Both the position numbers and the translations under genes were made by a program. From Thalassovita sp. (GTDB lineage Bacteria > Pseudomonadota > Alphaproteobacteria > Rhodobacterales > Rhodobacteraceae), in the NCBI RefSeq assembly GCF_963691685.1, contig NZ_OY829290.1, positions 620,001 through 684,000 of the forward strand: a DNA stretch of 64,000 nucleotides, in the 5' to 3' direction. The notes beneath the pieces were generated by a model, which ran no database searches, was not told the origin of the DNA, and saw nothing but the letters and a program-made list of their open reading frames with translations. Below, piece after piece: positions 33,294-42,062 of this stretch; position 1 is the first letter of the stretch; each line of letters starts with the position of its first letter.

Positions 33294-33704
33294 TCAGAAC
33301 GGACGGTTCAGGATCAGGGCGGCAACACGTTGACCATTGGTCAGGCGGTAGTAATTCGGGCGTTTCGCTGTCTGGCTGTAGCCTTCGCTCTGATACAGTC
33401 GAATCGCTACCCGGTTGGTTTCGGCCACTTCCAGAAACCCGTCCTGCGCGCCGCGGGTGCTGGCCGCCTGATGGTAGGCGCGCAGGGTATTGCGGCCTTT
33501 GCCTTGCCCTTGTGCGGTAGGGGCAGTGGCCAGTGTCAGCAGTTCAGCCTCACCAGCGATGACGCGGCCCAGGGCAAAGCTGTCAGCGTCCCCAACCACG
33601 AAGACATGCGGCGCGCTGAGCAGGCCTGCAAACTCCGCCGCGGTCCAGGGGCGTTGGTCGGTGAAAGCCGCGGCATGGGTCCGGGCGAGGGCATCAGGTG
33701 TCAT
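33294..33704 (-). CDS. rimI: Ribosomal protein S18 alanine N-acetyltransferase
   Basis: About 136 residues of the GNAT family, with VVGDADSFALGRVIAGEAEL, LLTLATAPTAQGQGKGRNTL (acetyl-CoA loop) and FLEVAETNRVAIRLYQSEGY. These match RimI, which acetylates the N-terminus of S18. It follows tsaB directly, the common RimI-TsaB pairing. The ATG at 33704 is chosen; a GTG at 33716 would add four residues. Confidence 0.82.
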   Translation of the reverse strand: MTPDALARTHAAAFTDQRPWTAAEFAGLLSAPHVFVVGDADSFALGRVIAGEAELLTLATAPTAQGQGKGRNTLRAYHQAASTRGAQDGFLEVAETNRVAIRLYQSEGYSQTAKRPNYYRLTNGQRVAALILNRPF

Positions 33705-33724
33705 GTTGCTGCGCACAGGTAAGA

Positions 33725-34333
33725 TTATGGGGCGGGATCATTCGGCAGGATGACCGGCGCTGGGTCACGTGGAGGCGCGGCATCCGCGGCCTTGATGTAA
33801 AGCGGCGCAGGTGCGGCGTGGGATCCGTTGGGCAGTTTCTGCGCCGCGACTTGCGCGATCTGAACCGCGATCCGATCCGCCTGAGGCGTTTTGAGTGGCA
33901 CATCCTGCAGAATATCGCTCAGCTCATCTGCGGAGGCCAGGTAGGGCGCCCGGTCCGCAGGCGCCAGATAGGCCTGACCGCGCGGGCCCGGCACGGCTGC
34001 CACGCCCAAACCTTCGGACATGTCGATGGCCTCAAAGCTGTTCACCCCAATTGCCGGAATGCCCAGACCCAAGGCCAGACCACGCGCCGCCGAGACGGAG
34101 ATGCGAATGCCGGTGAAATTGCCGGGGCCGACGCCCACAGCAATGGCGTCCAGATCGGCCCAGGTCTTGCCCGCACTGGCCAGAACCTCCTCCAGCAGGG
34201 GCATCAGCCGTTCTGCCTGACCACGGCCCATCTCATCGTGATGTTGGGCCAGAACCTGATCACCCAACAACAAAGCGGCCGCGCAATGCGCGGCCGATGT
34301 GTCAAATCCCAGGATCAGTGCGTCAGACGGCAA
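33725..34333 (-). CDS. tsaB: tRNA threonylcarbamoyladenosine biosynthesis protein TsaB
   Basis: A 202-residue ASKHA-fold protein needed, with TsaC, TsaD and TsaE, for t6A modification of tRNA. LILGFDTSAAHCAAALLLGD and AVGVGPGNFTGIRISVSAAR are typical TsaB motifs. It overlaps the Nfu gene by 11 bp and precedes rimI by 20 bp. Confidence 0.92.
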   Translation of the reverse strand: MPSDALILGFDTSAAHCAAALLLGDQVLAQHHDEMGRGQAERLMPLLEEVLASAGKTWADLDAIAVGVGPGNFTGIRISVSAARGLALGLGIPAIGVNSFEAIDMSEGLGVAAVPGPRGQAYLAPADRAPYLASADELSDILQDVPLKTPQADRIAVQIAQVAAQKLPNGSHAAPAPLYIKAADAAPPRDPAPVILPNDPAP

Positions 34334-34886
34334 CGGGGCGTACCTCGGTCACTTCGGGGATGTAATGGCGCAGCAGGTTCTCGATGCCCATTTTCAACGT
34401 CAGGGTCGAGGAGGGGCAGCCAGCGCAGGCGCCCTGCATGTGCAGGTAAACAACGCCGCGATCAAAACCGTGGAAGGTGATGTCACCGCCATCCTGAGCC
34501 ACGGCAGGACGCACGCGGGTGTCCAGCAGCTCTTTGATCTGGCCAACGATCTCACCATCTTCGCCGGTGTGTTCTGCGTGACCCGAGGCGGCAGTTGCTT
34601 CGCCTGCCATGACGGGATCGCCAGACTGAAAGTGTTCCATGATCGCGCCGAGGATGCCCGGTTTGATATGATCCCATTCCACGTCATCACCTTTGGTGAC
34701 GGTGATGAAGTCGCCGCCAAAGAACACGCCGGTGACGCCAGCGACGGCGAAGACACGTTTGGCCAGCGGCGACGCGTCCGAGCTTTCGGCGCTGGGGAAG
34801 TCGGCGGTGCCGGCACCCAAAACGGCCTGACCGGGCAGAAACTTCAGGGTGGCGGGGTTCGGGGTGGATTCAGTCTGAATAAACAT
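34323..34886 (-). CDS. NifU family Fe-S scaffold/carrier protein
   Basis: About 187 residues. The N-terminal Nfu domain (MFIQTESTPNPATLKFLPGQ) and the C-terminal NifU domain with the CxxC cluster motif GACAGCPSSTLTLKMGIENL match alphaproteobacterial Nfu. It carries Fe-S clusters to targets. The ATG at 34886 follows AAGGA; a TTG at 34895 is possible. Confidence 0.92.
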   Translation of the reverse strand: MFIQTESTPNPATLKFLPGQAVLGAGTADFPSAESSDASPLAKRVFAVAGVTGVFFGGDFITVTKGDDVEWDHIKPGILGAIMEHFQSGDPVMAGEATAASGHAEHTGEDGEIVGQIKELLDTRVRPAVAQDGGDITFHGFDRGVVYLHMQGACAGCPSSTLTLKMGIENLLRHYIPEVTEVRPVAV

Positions 34887-34962
34887 ATCGTGCAATCCTT
34901 ATCGCTTGACCTTGATATGCGCTTCGTCAGGGTCAGAGTCAAGGATTAGAATGGTTCTAAAC

Positions 34963-35481
34963 TTAACCGTGACGCGTGGTCTCAGAAGCCCGCAACCGTG
35001 CCCGGATGTATTTCGCTGCCGACCGGTAATGCGCGGCCCCGGCCGCTTCGGCCCATCGTCCGGTGGTCCATTTGCTGTTCCCCCCTTTCATCGGCGCGCC
35101 GTAGAGGTCCGTTTCGGATAGCGCGTTCAGAAAGATGAGCAGCCTGTTGTGGTTGGCTGTCAGCAGATCCCGGGCGTCATCCCACGGCATGTCTTGTTGC
35201 GCGACGCGCAGATCTGCGTTGTAGCGTTTCAGGTCATTCCATTTGTAGCCCGGGGCGGGGATGGCGACCTGCGCACCGGTTTGACCGGCTGTGTACCAAC
35301 CCAGAAACAGGTCAACCCAATGGGCGCGGTGGCCGATGGTATCTTTCAGCGTTGTGCCATCTGCATCGGCATCCGGCAGTGTCTGCGCCGCCACGGGCAC
35401 CTTATCCAGTAGGCGGGTCAGCTTGCTGAATTCTGCTTCGGTGGTGGCCAGAAGGTCGGTTTTAGTGGTGGCGGCGGGCAT
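34963..35481 (-). CDS. ClbS/DfsB family four-helix bundle protein
   Basis: A 172-residue DinB-like protein with ATTKTDLLATTEAEFSKLTR, HRAHWVDLFLGWYTAGQ and PAPGYKWNDLKRYNADLR, matching ClbS/DfsB. ClbS itself is a colibactin resistance hydrolase; chromosomal relatives are of unknown role. It is a single gene. Confidence 0.82.
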   Translation of the reverse strand: MPAATTKTDLLATTEAEFSKLTRLLDKVPVAAQTLPDADADGTTLKDTIGHRAHWVDLFLGWYTAGQTGAQVAIPAPGYKWNDLKRYNADLRVAQQDMPWDDARDLLTANHNRLLIFLNALSETDLYGAPMKGGNSKWTTGRWAEAAGAAHYRSAAKYIRARLRASETTRHG

Positions 35482-35545
35482 GGCAGCTCCTGCGGTGGAT
35501 CAGCCATAGGGTAATGGCGGGCAGGTCGCCGGTCTTTGCGCCAGA

Positions 35546-36001
35546 TCAGGTGATCGCTTCCAGCCGGTCCTTGGACAGATCGCCGGGGACGATGGTGATC
35601 GGAATGGGCAGCGTGCCGGCCGAACGGCTCAGCTGGGTGACCAGCGGGCCGGGGCCCTTTTTATCGGTGCCCGCGCCCAGCACCAGAACGCCAATGTCCG
35701 GGTCATCTTGGATCTGCGCCAGGATCTGCGCCACAGGTTCGCCTTCGCGGATCACCAATTCGGGGTCGATGCCCTGACGGTCGCGCATCCATTTGGCAAA
35801 AACTTCATAATGCACTTCGATCCGTTCCCGGGCCTCTTCGCGCATGATGTCACCGACACCAATCCAGTGGTTGAATTCTTCGGGCTCAATCACCGAGAGG
35901 ATTTCCACACCGCCACCGGTTTTGGCTGCACGCATGGCGGCAAAGCGCATGGCATTCAGGCATTCGCGGCTGTCATCCAGAATGACCAGAAATTTACGCA
36001 T
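35546..36001 (-). CDS. Universal stress protein
   Basis: A 151-residue UspA-fold protein. KFLVILDDSRECLNAMRFAA at the start and VLVLGAGTDKKGPGPLVTQL near the end, with a G-x2-G-x9-G like ATP loop, support the family. It responds to stress; the particular signal is unknown. Confidence 0.85.
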   Translation of the reverse strand: MRKFLVILDDSRECLNAMRFAAMRAAKTGGGVEILSVIEPEEFNHWIGVGDIMREEARERIEVHYEVFAKWMRDRQGIDPELVIREGEPVAQILAQIQDDPDIGVLVLGAGTDKKGPGPLVTQLSRSAGTLPIPITIVPGDLSKDRLEAIT

Positions 36002-36118
36002 CGCTCCCTCCCACAGAACGCTTGCCCACAGAACGGTTGCTCACTGGCAGACCCTCTGCGACCGGATCATGACGCAAGCATAGGATGCTGGCAAGTTTCG
36101 CATATCGCCGCAAGATTA

Positions 36119-36427
36119 TCAGCCGCAGACCGCCGCCGCGGTGGAGCCGAAATCAACATAACGTTCCCAGAACCGTTCATCGGCGCGGCGGTCGGATTGC
36201 CGGACCTCCTGTGCGCTGTGCGGGTCTTTGAAGAACTTGGCGGCCTTGCGCTGATCAGCGGAGCTGAGCATCTGGTTGGCCACCTGTCCGATGCAATTGC
36301 ACAGCGGGCGGCTGGATTCCTTGCGCGGGGATGCCAGGCAGGCGCGCTCAATCGGCCCGGCAAAGGCCGGCGCTGCAACAGGGGCGACAAAGGCCGCAAG
36401 CATGGCGGCGCTGAGAATGCGTTTCAT
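36119..36427 (-). CDS. Small exported protein with cysteines
   Basis: A 102-residue protein with a signal peptide (MKRILSAAMLAAFVAPVAAP) and mature cysteines in CLASPRKESSRPLCNCIGQV. I recognise this as a conserved Rhodobacteraceae protein sometimes labelled an arginine transporter, without real support. It is likely periplasmic. Confidence 0.7.
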   Translation of the reverse strand: MKRILSAAMLAAFVAPVAAPAFAGPIERACLASPRKESSRPLCNCIGQVANQMLSSADQRKAAKFFKDPHSAQEVRQSDRRADERFWERYVDFGSTAAAVCG

Positions 36428-36718
36428 GGTCGTGCCTCAGGGTTCGGCCGTTGGGGATTGGTCCCCGAATTTGTTGGTCTTGTTGTTGCGGCGAGTATGA
36501 CGCAAGCGGCGGAGGAGGGGAAGAGCACTTCCCCTGACACCTACGGCAGATCGGCGCGGGACTGCGCACAACCGCGTGAGGTCAGCTGCGCCTCGCGATG
36601 CACTGGTTTCAGCGGGCGTTGCGAAGTTGGAACACTTCTTATGCCTTTTCAGGTGTTTAACCGTCGCGGGTTTCATTTTTGCATCTGTGCCGCTTAGGTC
36701 GGGCAAAAAGGAAGTGAA

Positions 36719-37132
36719 ATGAAGACGATGACCTGCGCGGCTGGCGTGGCCTTGATGATGTTGACGGTCGGTGTGCCGAATGCGGCCAAGACGGAGATTT
36801 GTTTTGCCGATACCGCCTGTGACAGTCGGGGCTTTGTCTGCAAGTCGACGCTGGATCAGGCGCTGGTGGAGAAAAATGACAGCTATTCAGCGCTGCTGGC
36901 GGAATGCAACGGGATCATCGACAACTATAATTCTCTCGCCGAGGCCTATGAGGATGTCGCCGCAACAGCGCAGGGTGTGCAGGCGATGAGCGAGGCGTTG
37001 CGCCGCGAAAAACAGCTGCATGAGGCAACTGCCAACCGAGCCGAGCAGTTACAGCAAGAGCTGCAGCAGTGGCAGCTTTGCTTTGATCTATCGGAAACCA
37101 AGGCGCAGATGTCAGCCTGTTTGGATGGTTAA
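36719..37132 (+). CDS. Exported coiled-coil protein, unknown function
   Basis: A 137-residue protein with a probable signal peptide (first 22 residues), cysteine pairs in EICFADTACDSRGFVCK and a coiled-coil region (ALRREKQLHEATANRAEQLQ). No family is recognised. It follows a 290-bp gap with no clear content and is convergent with the lipoprotein gene. Confidence 0.55.
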   Translation: MKTMTCAAGVALMMLTVGVPNAAKTEICFADTACDSRGFVCKSTLDQALVEKNDSYSALLAECNGIIDNYNSLAEAYEDVAATAQGVQAMSEALRREKQLHEATANRAEQLQQELQQWQLCFDLSETKAQMSACLDG

Positions 37133-37170
37133 TCCACGTTGCTGTTGGCGTCTTGGACTTACACGTGGGC

Positions 37171-37644
37171 TTACACCTGACCCGGATAGTAACCCGGATC
37201 AATCGTTTCCCCGGCGACCAGCTGATCCAGCAACAACATGCGGCGTTCGCCAAAGCTGTTGTTCAGGATCTTGATCTCCTGTGGGGTCAGGTCACGCCGG
37301 ACATAGCCTGCGTCTGCCAGACACTTATCCAGGCCCCCGGCCTCACCGCTGTAGCGGATGCCATCTTGGTTGCTGGCTACAATAACGGGCCCCAGCACTA
37401 GTCCCCCCAGCAGAACACTCATGATGTAGCTGGATGTCATGGTGTTCTGGCCTGTGGCCCGCGCGGTTGGCAGGCACTTTTGGTAGGCGTCACGGGCGGC
37501 GAGGAAGTTTTTGCCGGGCTGTGACGGGACTGAAGGGCCGTAGGTCTGGGAGCAGCCAGCGATCAGGGCCGCTGCAACCAGCAGCGCGGCGGTGCTGCGC
37601 AGGGGACGGGTGGCAGCACCGATGGTGGACACGGAAAAAGGCAT
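37171..37644 (-). CDS. Predicted lipoprotein of unknown function
   Basis: About 157 residues with a lipobox LIAGCS following a hydrophobic segment, then a single internal hydrophobic helix (MSVLLGGLVLGPVIVASN). The ATG at 37644 places the lipobox near residue 30; a start at 37710 is possible. No family is recognised. Confidence 0.6.
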   Translation of the reverse strand: MPFSVSTIGAATRPLRSTAALLVAAALIAGCSQTYGPSVPSQPGKNFLAARDAYQKCLPTARATGQNTMTSSYIMSVLLGGLVLGPVIVASNQDGIRYSGEAGGLDKCLADAGYVRRDLTPQEIKILNNSFGERRMLLLDQLVAGETIDPGYYPGQV

Positions 37645-37789
37645 TGGATGAAAAACTCTTTTAGGTCGGCAATGACCCAACGGATACCCGCAAAGAGAGC
37701 TTTTCGGCAATAGAATTCATCCTGCCCTGATAGGAAGGTGCAGCACCCGAGATTCCAAGGCTTGCAACGCGGTTGGCGGACGAGGGGGC

Positions 37790-38134
37790 TTAGCGCCCCT
37801 GCCGTTTCACATTGCCGCCGCGCTGGCCGGCGCGGCCGGCGGTGGAGCGGCCGCGTTTGTTGGTGGACTCTTCCACGGCGGCATCAACGGCGGATTGCCG
37901 CGCCAGCGGGTCATCCGCAATGGCCAGATCGACCGCTTCCAGCCGCTTGACCTCATCGCGCAGGCGGGCGGCCTCTTCGAACTAAAGGTTTTCGGCGGCT
38001 TTGCGCATTTCGTCACGCAGACCCGCCAGATGGGCCTCAAGATTGGCGCCATGCATCGGTTTGTCGATCTTGGCGGTGACCCGGGACTGATCAGTGTCGC
38101 CCTTGTAGAGTCCGGCCAGCACATCCTCGACGTC
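37790..38134 (-). pseudogene. Displaced 3' end of uvrB (remnant)
   Basis: This stretch is about 95% identical (about 17 mismatches over roughly 330 bp, counted by eye) to the 3' end of intact uvrB at 38995-39337. It encodes the UvrB C-terminal UVR region but carries a TAG stop in the AENL*FEEA frame and has no upstream body. Its own end reads NVKRQGR and TAA, whereas the intact copy ends NVKRRGR and TGA. It looks like the original uvrB tail pushed aside by an insertion that brought a second tail. Confidence 0.85.
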
Positions 38135-38272
38135 TTGGGGTGATTGATTGGACCAGTCTGCGCCTGTTCGGGTGAGTCGGCGAGGGGGGACTAAAGGGGC
38201 GCGTCCGAGCTTGGGAGGGCGTCTGGGACAATTTGAAGGGCAATGGGGCTGCCAAAACCTTGTCAATGTGGA

Positions 38273-38998
38273 TTAGGTAAACGGTGTGACGCGCGCAATT
38301 AATGCTTCATAACCTAGGCGTAGTCGCTTCAAAAAAGTGTTTCGCCGCCGCTGGAAAGGAGCAACGTTGCCGGTTATGTCGGGGCGTTGCCTGTGCAGTG
38401 CGTCATATTCCTCTTTGGGAAAGAAACTGGGCAGTGACAGATGCTTCAAGCTACCGATCTTAGCCAAAGGCGCTAGGCCGCCGGAGCGGATTTTTACATT
38501 CGCAAAGCTCAATTCTTCAAGCTGATACATCTTTGAAAGCGGCAATAGCGTCTCAAGCCAAAGCGGCTTTGACATCCCGCCCGCAATCCTGAGATGACGT
38601 ATTGGGAGGTCGGTCAAATGATCCAATTCTACTAGTTTCATGCATGTGTTTAAGCTGCAGTATTCGAGCTTCGACAGCCTCTCGACGCCGTTCAATTGAG
38701 TGAACATTGGGCAATGCAGAAGAGACAGACCAATTAAGTTTTCCATCTGCGCTATTGCTGAAAAGTCATGTGCCAACAGGTTTTTGAATTCAATAAGCGT
38801 GGGCGAAACATTGGCACAGAGTTGTTCGAACTGGGTTTGGGTCAGGCCAGCAGCATAGCACGTTCTCACTTTCCCTTTAGGAATCTGATCAAGTGAATAT
38901 CCAATGCCGTCAAGCACAATGACGTATTTGCCATGGACCATGCTTGCCTTGACATGGCACTTATTGAGTTCCCTGCGGAAACGATGAGAGAGACTCAT
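38273..38998 (-). CDS. Leucine-rich repeat protein inserted at the end of uvrB
   Basis: A 241-residue protein with irregular leucine-rich repeats of about 22-24 residues (MENLIGLSLLHCPMFTQLNG, LEYCSLNTCMKLVELDHLTD, YQLEELSFANVKIRSGGLAP, IGSLKHLSLPSFFP). Its ATG overlaps the uvrB TGA (ATGA), so it is translationally coupled to uvrB. Its A+T content is visibly higher than that of neighbours. It is flanked by the two uvrB tails, the signs of an inserted gene. No signal peptide is seen. The function is unknown; LRR proteins usually bind other proteins. Confidence 0.65.
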   Translation of the reverse strand: MSLSHRFRRELNKCHVKASMVHGKYVIVLDGIGYSLDQIPKGKVRTCYAAGLTQTQFEQLCANVSPTLIEFKNLLAHDFSAIAQMENLIGLSLLHCPMFTQLNGVERLSKLEYCSLNTCMKLVELDHLTDLPIRHLRIAGGMSKPLWLETLLPLSKMYQLEELSFANVKIRSGGLAPLAKIGSLKHLSLPSFFPKEEYDALHRQRPDITGNVAPFQRRRNTFLKRLRLGYEALIARVTPFT

Positions 38999-39337
38999 CG
39001 CCCCCGCCGTTTCACATTGCCGCCGCGTTGGCCGGCGCGGCCGGCGGTGGAGCGGCCGCGTTTGTTGGTGGATTCTTCCACGGCGGCATCAACGGCGGAT
39101 TGCCGCGCCAGCGGGTCATCCGCGATGGCCAGATCGACCGCTTCCAACCGCTTGACCTCATCGCGTAGGCGGGCGGCCTCTTCAAACTCAAGGTTTTCGG
39201 CGGCTTTGCGCATTTCGTCACGCAGGCCCGCCAGATGGGCCTCAAGATTGGCGCCATGCATTGGCTTGTCGATCTTGGCGGTGACACGGGATTGATCGGT
39301 ATCGCCCTGATAGAGGCCGGCCAGCACATCCTCGACG
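38995..39337 (-). repeat. Duplicated uvrB 3' segment (intact copy)
   Basis: The right-hand copy of the pair formed with 37790-38134. It includes the uvrB stop and about 113 codons. Homology to the left copy ends abruptly near 39337 and near 38134. Confidence 0.85.
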
Positions 39338-41193
39338 TTTTTCTTCACCGTTTCCGGGGTGATGCCGTGCAGCTCATTATAGGCGATCTGCTTTTCGCGG
39401 CGGCGCGAGGTCTCCGCCAGGGCGCGTTCCATCGAGCCGGTGATCTTGTCCGCATACATGATGACCCGGCCATCGGCGTTTCGTGCCGCCCGGCCAATGG
39501 TCTGGATGAGGGAGGTTTCTGAACGCAGGAAGCCCTCTTTATCTGCATCCAGAATGGCGACTAGACCACATTCCGGGATGTCGAGGCCTTCGCGCAGCAG
39601 GTTGATGCCGATCAGCACGTCAAAGGCGCCCAGCCGCAGATCGCGCAGGATCTCAATCCGTTCCAGCGTGTCGATATCGCTGTGCATGTAGCGCACTTTG
39701 ATGCCTTGTTCGTGCAGATATTCTGTCAGATCCTCAGCCATGCGTTTGGTCAGCGTGGTGACAAGCGTCCTGTAACCGTCCGCTGTCACGCGGCGGATTT
39801 CATCCAGCAGATCATCCACCTGCATATCGACGGGGCGAATTTCCACCTCAGGGTCCAACAGGCCGGTGGGGCGGATCACCTGTTCGGCAAAGACGCCGCC
39901 GGCTTGCTCCATTTCCCAGGCGGCGGGGGTGGCCGAAACGAAGATCGACTGGGGCCGCATCGCATCCCATTCCTCAAACTTCAACGGTCGGTTGTCCATA
40001 CAGGACGGCAGGCGGAAGCCGTGTTCGGCCAGTGTAAACTTGCGCCGGTGGTCCCCGCGATACATGCCACCGATCTGCGGCACTGAGACGTGGCTTTCAT
40101 CGGCAAAGACAATGGCGTTGTCGGGTATGAACTCAAACAGGGTGGGGGGCGGTTCGCCCGGGGCACGGCCCGTCAGATAGCGCGAGTAGTTTTCAATGCC
40201 GTTGCAATGGCCGGTAGCCTCCAACATTTCAATGTCAAAGTTGGTGCGCTGTTCCAGCCGTTGCGCTTCCAGCAGCTTGCCCTCATCCACCAGCTGGTTC
40301 AGCCGTTCCTTCAGCTCTTTCTTGATCGAAATGACCGCCTGCTGCAGCGTTGGCTTGGGCGTCACGTAGTGCGAGTTTGCATAGACCCGGATCTTTTCGA
40401 ATGTGTCGGTCTTTTCCCCGGTCAGCGGGTCAAATTCAGTGATGGTTTCCAGCTCTTCCCCAAAGAAGGACAGTCGCCATGCGCGATCTTCAAGGTGGGC
40501 CGGGAAAATCTCCAACACATCGCCGCGCACCCGGAAGGAGCCACGCTGAAACGCCTGATCGTTGCGTTTGTATTGCTGGGCCACCAGATCCGCCATGATC
40601 TGGCGCTGGTCGTATTCCTCGCCCGCAACCAGATCCTGCGTCATTGCCGAATAGGTTTCGACCGAACCGATACCGTAGATACAAGAGACCGAGGCGACGA
40701 TGATCACATCATCACGTTCCAGCAGCGACCGGGTGGCCGAGTGGCGCATCCGGTCGATCTGTTCGTTGATCTGGCTTTCCTTCTCAATATAGGTGTCCGA
40801 GCGCGGCACATAGGCTTCGGGCTGGTAGTAGTCATAGAAGGACACGAAATACTCGACCGAGTTTTCCGGGAAGAAACCTTTGAACTCACCATAAAGCTGG
40901 GCCGCCAGCGTTTTGTTCGGCGCCAGAATGATAGCGGGGCGCTGGGTCTCTTCGATGACCTTGGCCATGGTGAAGGTTTTGCCGGTGCCGGTTGCGCCCA
41001 GCAGAACCTGATCACGCTCACCGTCAGTGATCCCGCCCGACAGTTCCGCAATGGCGGTGGGCTGGTCGCCGGCGGGCGAAAATTCGGTATGCATGACAAA
41101 GCGTTTGCCGCCCTCAAGCTTGTCGCGTGCCTTGGCTGCGCCGTCTGCGGCGGTCATCATGGGCATGGTCTTGTCCGAATGGGCGTAGGGCAT
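38995..41193 (-). CDS. uvrB: Excinuclease ABC subunit B
   Basis: A 732-residue nucleotide excision repair helicase. It has Walker A in LLGATGTGKTFTMAKVIEE, the beta-hairpin YYQPEAYVPRSDTYIEKESQ, helicase motifs (VATPRPTG-like region, IGRAARNADGRVIMYAD) and the C-terminal UVR motif (HLAGLRDEMRKAAENLEFEE) that binds UvrC. It loads on damaged DNA with UvrA. The C-terminal 113 codons lie in the duplicated segment. It ends NVKRRGR with a TGA that overlaps an unrelated gene. The start may be at 41193 or a nearby methionine. Confidence 0.96.
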   Translation of the reverse strand: MPYAHSDKTMPMMTAADGAAKARDKLEGGKRFVMHTEFSPAGDQPTAIAELSGGITDGERDQVLLGATGTGKTFTMAKVIEETQRPAIILAPNKTLAAQLYGEFKGFFPENSVEYFVSFYDYYQPEAYVPRSDTYIEKESQINEQIDRMRHSATRSLLERDDVIIVASVSCIYGIGSVETYSAMTQDLVAGEEYDQRQIMADLVAQQYKRNDQAFQRGSFRVRGDVLEIFPAHLEDRAWRLSFFGEELETITEFDPLTGEKTDTFEKIRVYANSHYVTPKPTLQQAVISIKKELKERLNQLVDEGKLLEAQRLEQRTNFDIEMLEATGHCNGIENYSRYLTGRAPGEPPPTLFEFIPDNAIVFADESHVSVPQIGGMYRGDHRRKFTLAEHGFRLPSCMDNRPLKFEEWDAMRPQSIFVSATPAAWEMEQAGGVFAEQVIRPTGLLDPEVEIRPVDMQVDDLLDEIRRVTADGYRTLVTTLTKRMAEDLTEYLHEQGIKVRYMHSDIDTLERIEILRDLRLGAFDVLIGINLLREGLDIPECGLVAILDADKEGFLRSETSLIQTIGRAARNADGRVIMYADKITGSMERALAETSRRREKQIAYNELHGITPETVKKNVEDVLAGLYQGDTDQSRVTAKIDKPMHGANLEAHLAGLRDEMRKAAENLEFEEAARLRDEVKRLEAVDLAIADDPLARQSAVDAAVEESTNKRGRSTAGRAGQRGGNVKRRGR

Positions 41194-41413
41194 GTGCGGC
41201 TCTCATGTCTGAGTCCCGGGCGGGTACCCCAGATTTGATCTCTTTTTGATCCGGTTCAAGGGCAATCGCAATGGGGAAAACGCTGAATGCCATCGCGCGC
41301 TTCGGCTTAGGCGGGCATCTGGCAGAAGTGAGTGCTACTGGCGGTTTATAAATATTTCAAATTACTGAGCGTCATTTGAAATAAAGTTGCCAAATTGGGG
41401 TTGCCGGACTACG

Positions 41414-41509
41414 CTTAACGGGCAAGTGGCAGGCTTGGCTGCCGGGTGGACCGCACTTCACCCACCCCTCGCTCCCTGCGGTTTGGCTGGCAGCCAATGT
41501 CCTGTTAGG
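41414..41509 (+). ncRNA. Candidate structured RNA or dispersed hairpin repeat
   Basis: A long hairpin lies in a 397-bp gap (41194-41590). Lower stem CTTAACGGG (41414-41422) pairs with CCTGTTAGG (41501-41509), middle stem TGGCTGCC (41436-41443) with GGCAGCCA (41489-41496), and upper stem ACCGCA (41450-41455) with TGCGGT (41477-41482). It is GC-rich in an AT-rich gap and is followed by a terminator-like hairpin. Sequence does not match SRP, tmRNA, RNase P or E. coli 6S RNA. A dispersed intergenic repeat is the alternative. Confidence 0.35.
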
Positions 41510-41548
41510 GTTCTTGGCTAAAGTGTTTTGAACATTTCAATAAAACGT

Positions 41549-41584
41549 GGCCCAAACCCATTTCGGGTGAGGGCCTTTGTTTTA
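41549..41584. terminator. Bidirectional terminator hairpin
   Basis: GGCCC (41549-41553) pairs with GGGCC (41571-41575), and inner ACCC (41556-41559) with GGGT (41565-41568). The plus strand continues TTTGTTTT; the minus strand continues ACGTTTTATT, so it could end either the candidate RNA or the minus-strand gene at 41591. Confidence 0.6.
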
Positions 41585-41590
41585 TGTGGC

Positions 41591-41908
41591 TCAGCGCAGG
41601 CTCAGCTGCACCTGGGTGTGATGCATTGCGACGCTGGTCTCATCCACCGCTGCCAGAAAATCGCCAATCCCCTCGGCTGCGGCCAACCCTGCTGATGCTG
41701 CCTCGGCATCTGCCAGTGAAGCCCATTCGATGGTTTCCACCCATTGGGTGCCCGCTGCGCCGGACAGGCGCCGCGAGATGAAACCGCTGCAGCTTTCCAC
41801 ATAGGTGACGGAGGCTTCGGCGGCTTTGAGGAAGGCATCGGTGGTCACGCCGTCTTTGAGTTTGAACAGTACGGTTTCCATCACGTGGTTCTGTGTTGTG
41901 TCTTGCAT
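41591..41908 (-). CDS. Dimeric alpha-beta barrel domain protein
   Basis: A 105-residue small protein with a ferredoxin-like beta barrel pattern (METVLFKLKDGVTTDAFLKA, AASVTYVESCSGFISRRLSG, MHHTQVQLSLR). It resembles stress-responsive A/B barrel or antibiotic-biosynthesis monooxygenase-like domains. A ribosome-binding site AAGGAGA precedes the ATG. The substrate is unknown. Confidence 0.65.
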   Translation of the reverse strand: MQDTTQNHVMETVLFKLKDGVTTDAFLKAAEASVTYVESCSGFISRRLSGAAGTQWVETIEWASLADAEAASAGLAAAEGIGDFLAAVDETSVAMHHTQVQLSLR

Positions 41909-41964
41909 CGGTTTGTCTCCTTTTGGGATGCTGATTTTCGTGATGGGACCCTCCTAACAGGGGG

Positions 41965-41988
41965 CTGCTGACAGCCCTCTGTCAGCAG
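41965..41988. promoter_or_regulatory. Perfect 10-bp inverted repeat
   Basis: CTGCTGACAG (41965-41974), a 4-bp loop, and CTGTCAGCAG (41979-41988), between divergent genes at 41908 and 42063. It may be an operator or an RNA hairpin; no matching regulator is known to me. Confidence 0.4.
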
Positions 41989-42062
41989 GGTGATGGCTGT
42001 GAGGAGATGCTTGCAAAATGGGGCAAGTTTCCCGATAACACCCCAAACAAGAGGAGACGCCG

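Noticed and set aside
37982..38266. Apparent 94-codon gene beside the LRR gene
   Set aside because: Its C-terminal half is uvrB tail read to a premature stop; it is part of the remnant, not a new gene.
40090..41238. 382-codon frame opposite uvrB
   Set aside because: UvrB motifs are intact on the minus strand, so this is a shadow.
41414..41509. 6S RNA
   Set aside because: The size and nested-hairpin shape are suggestive, but no sequence match to known 6S RNA could be recognised; left as a generic candidate.
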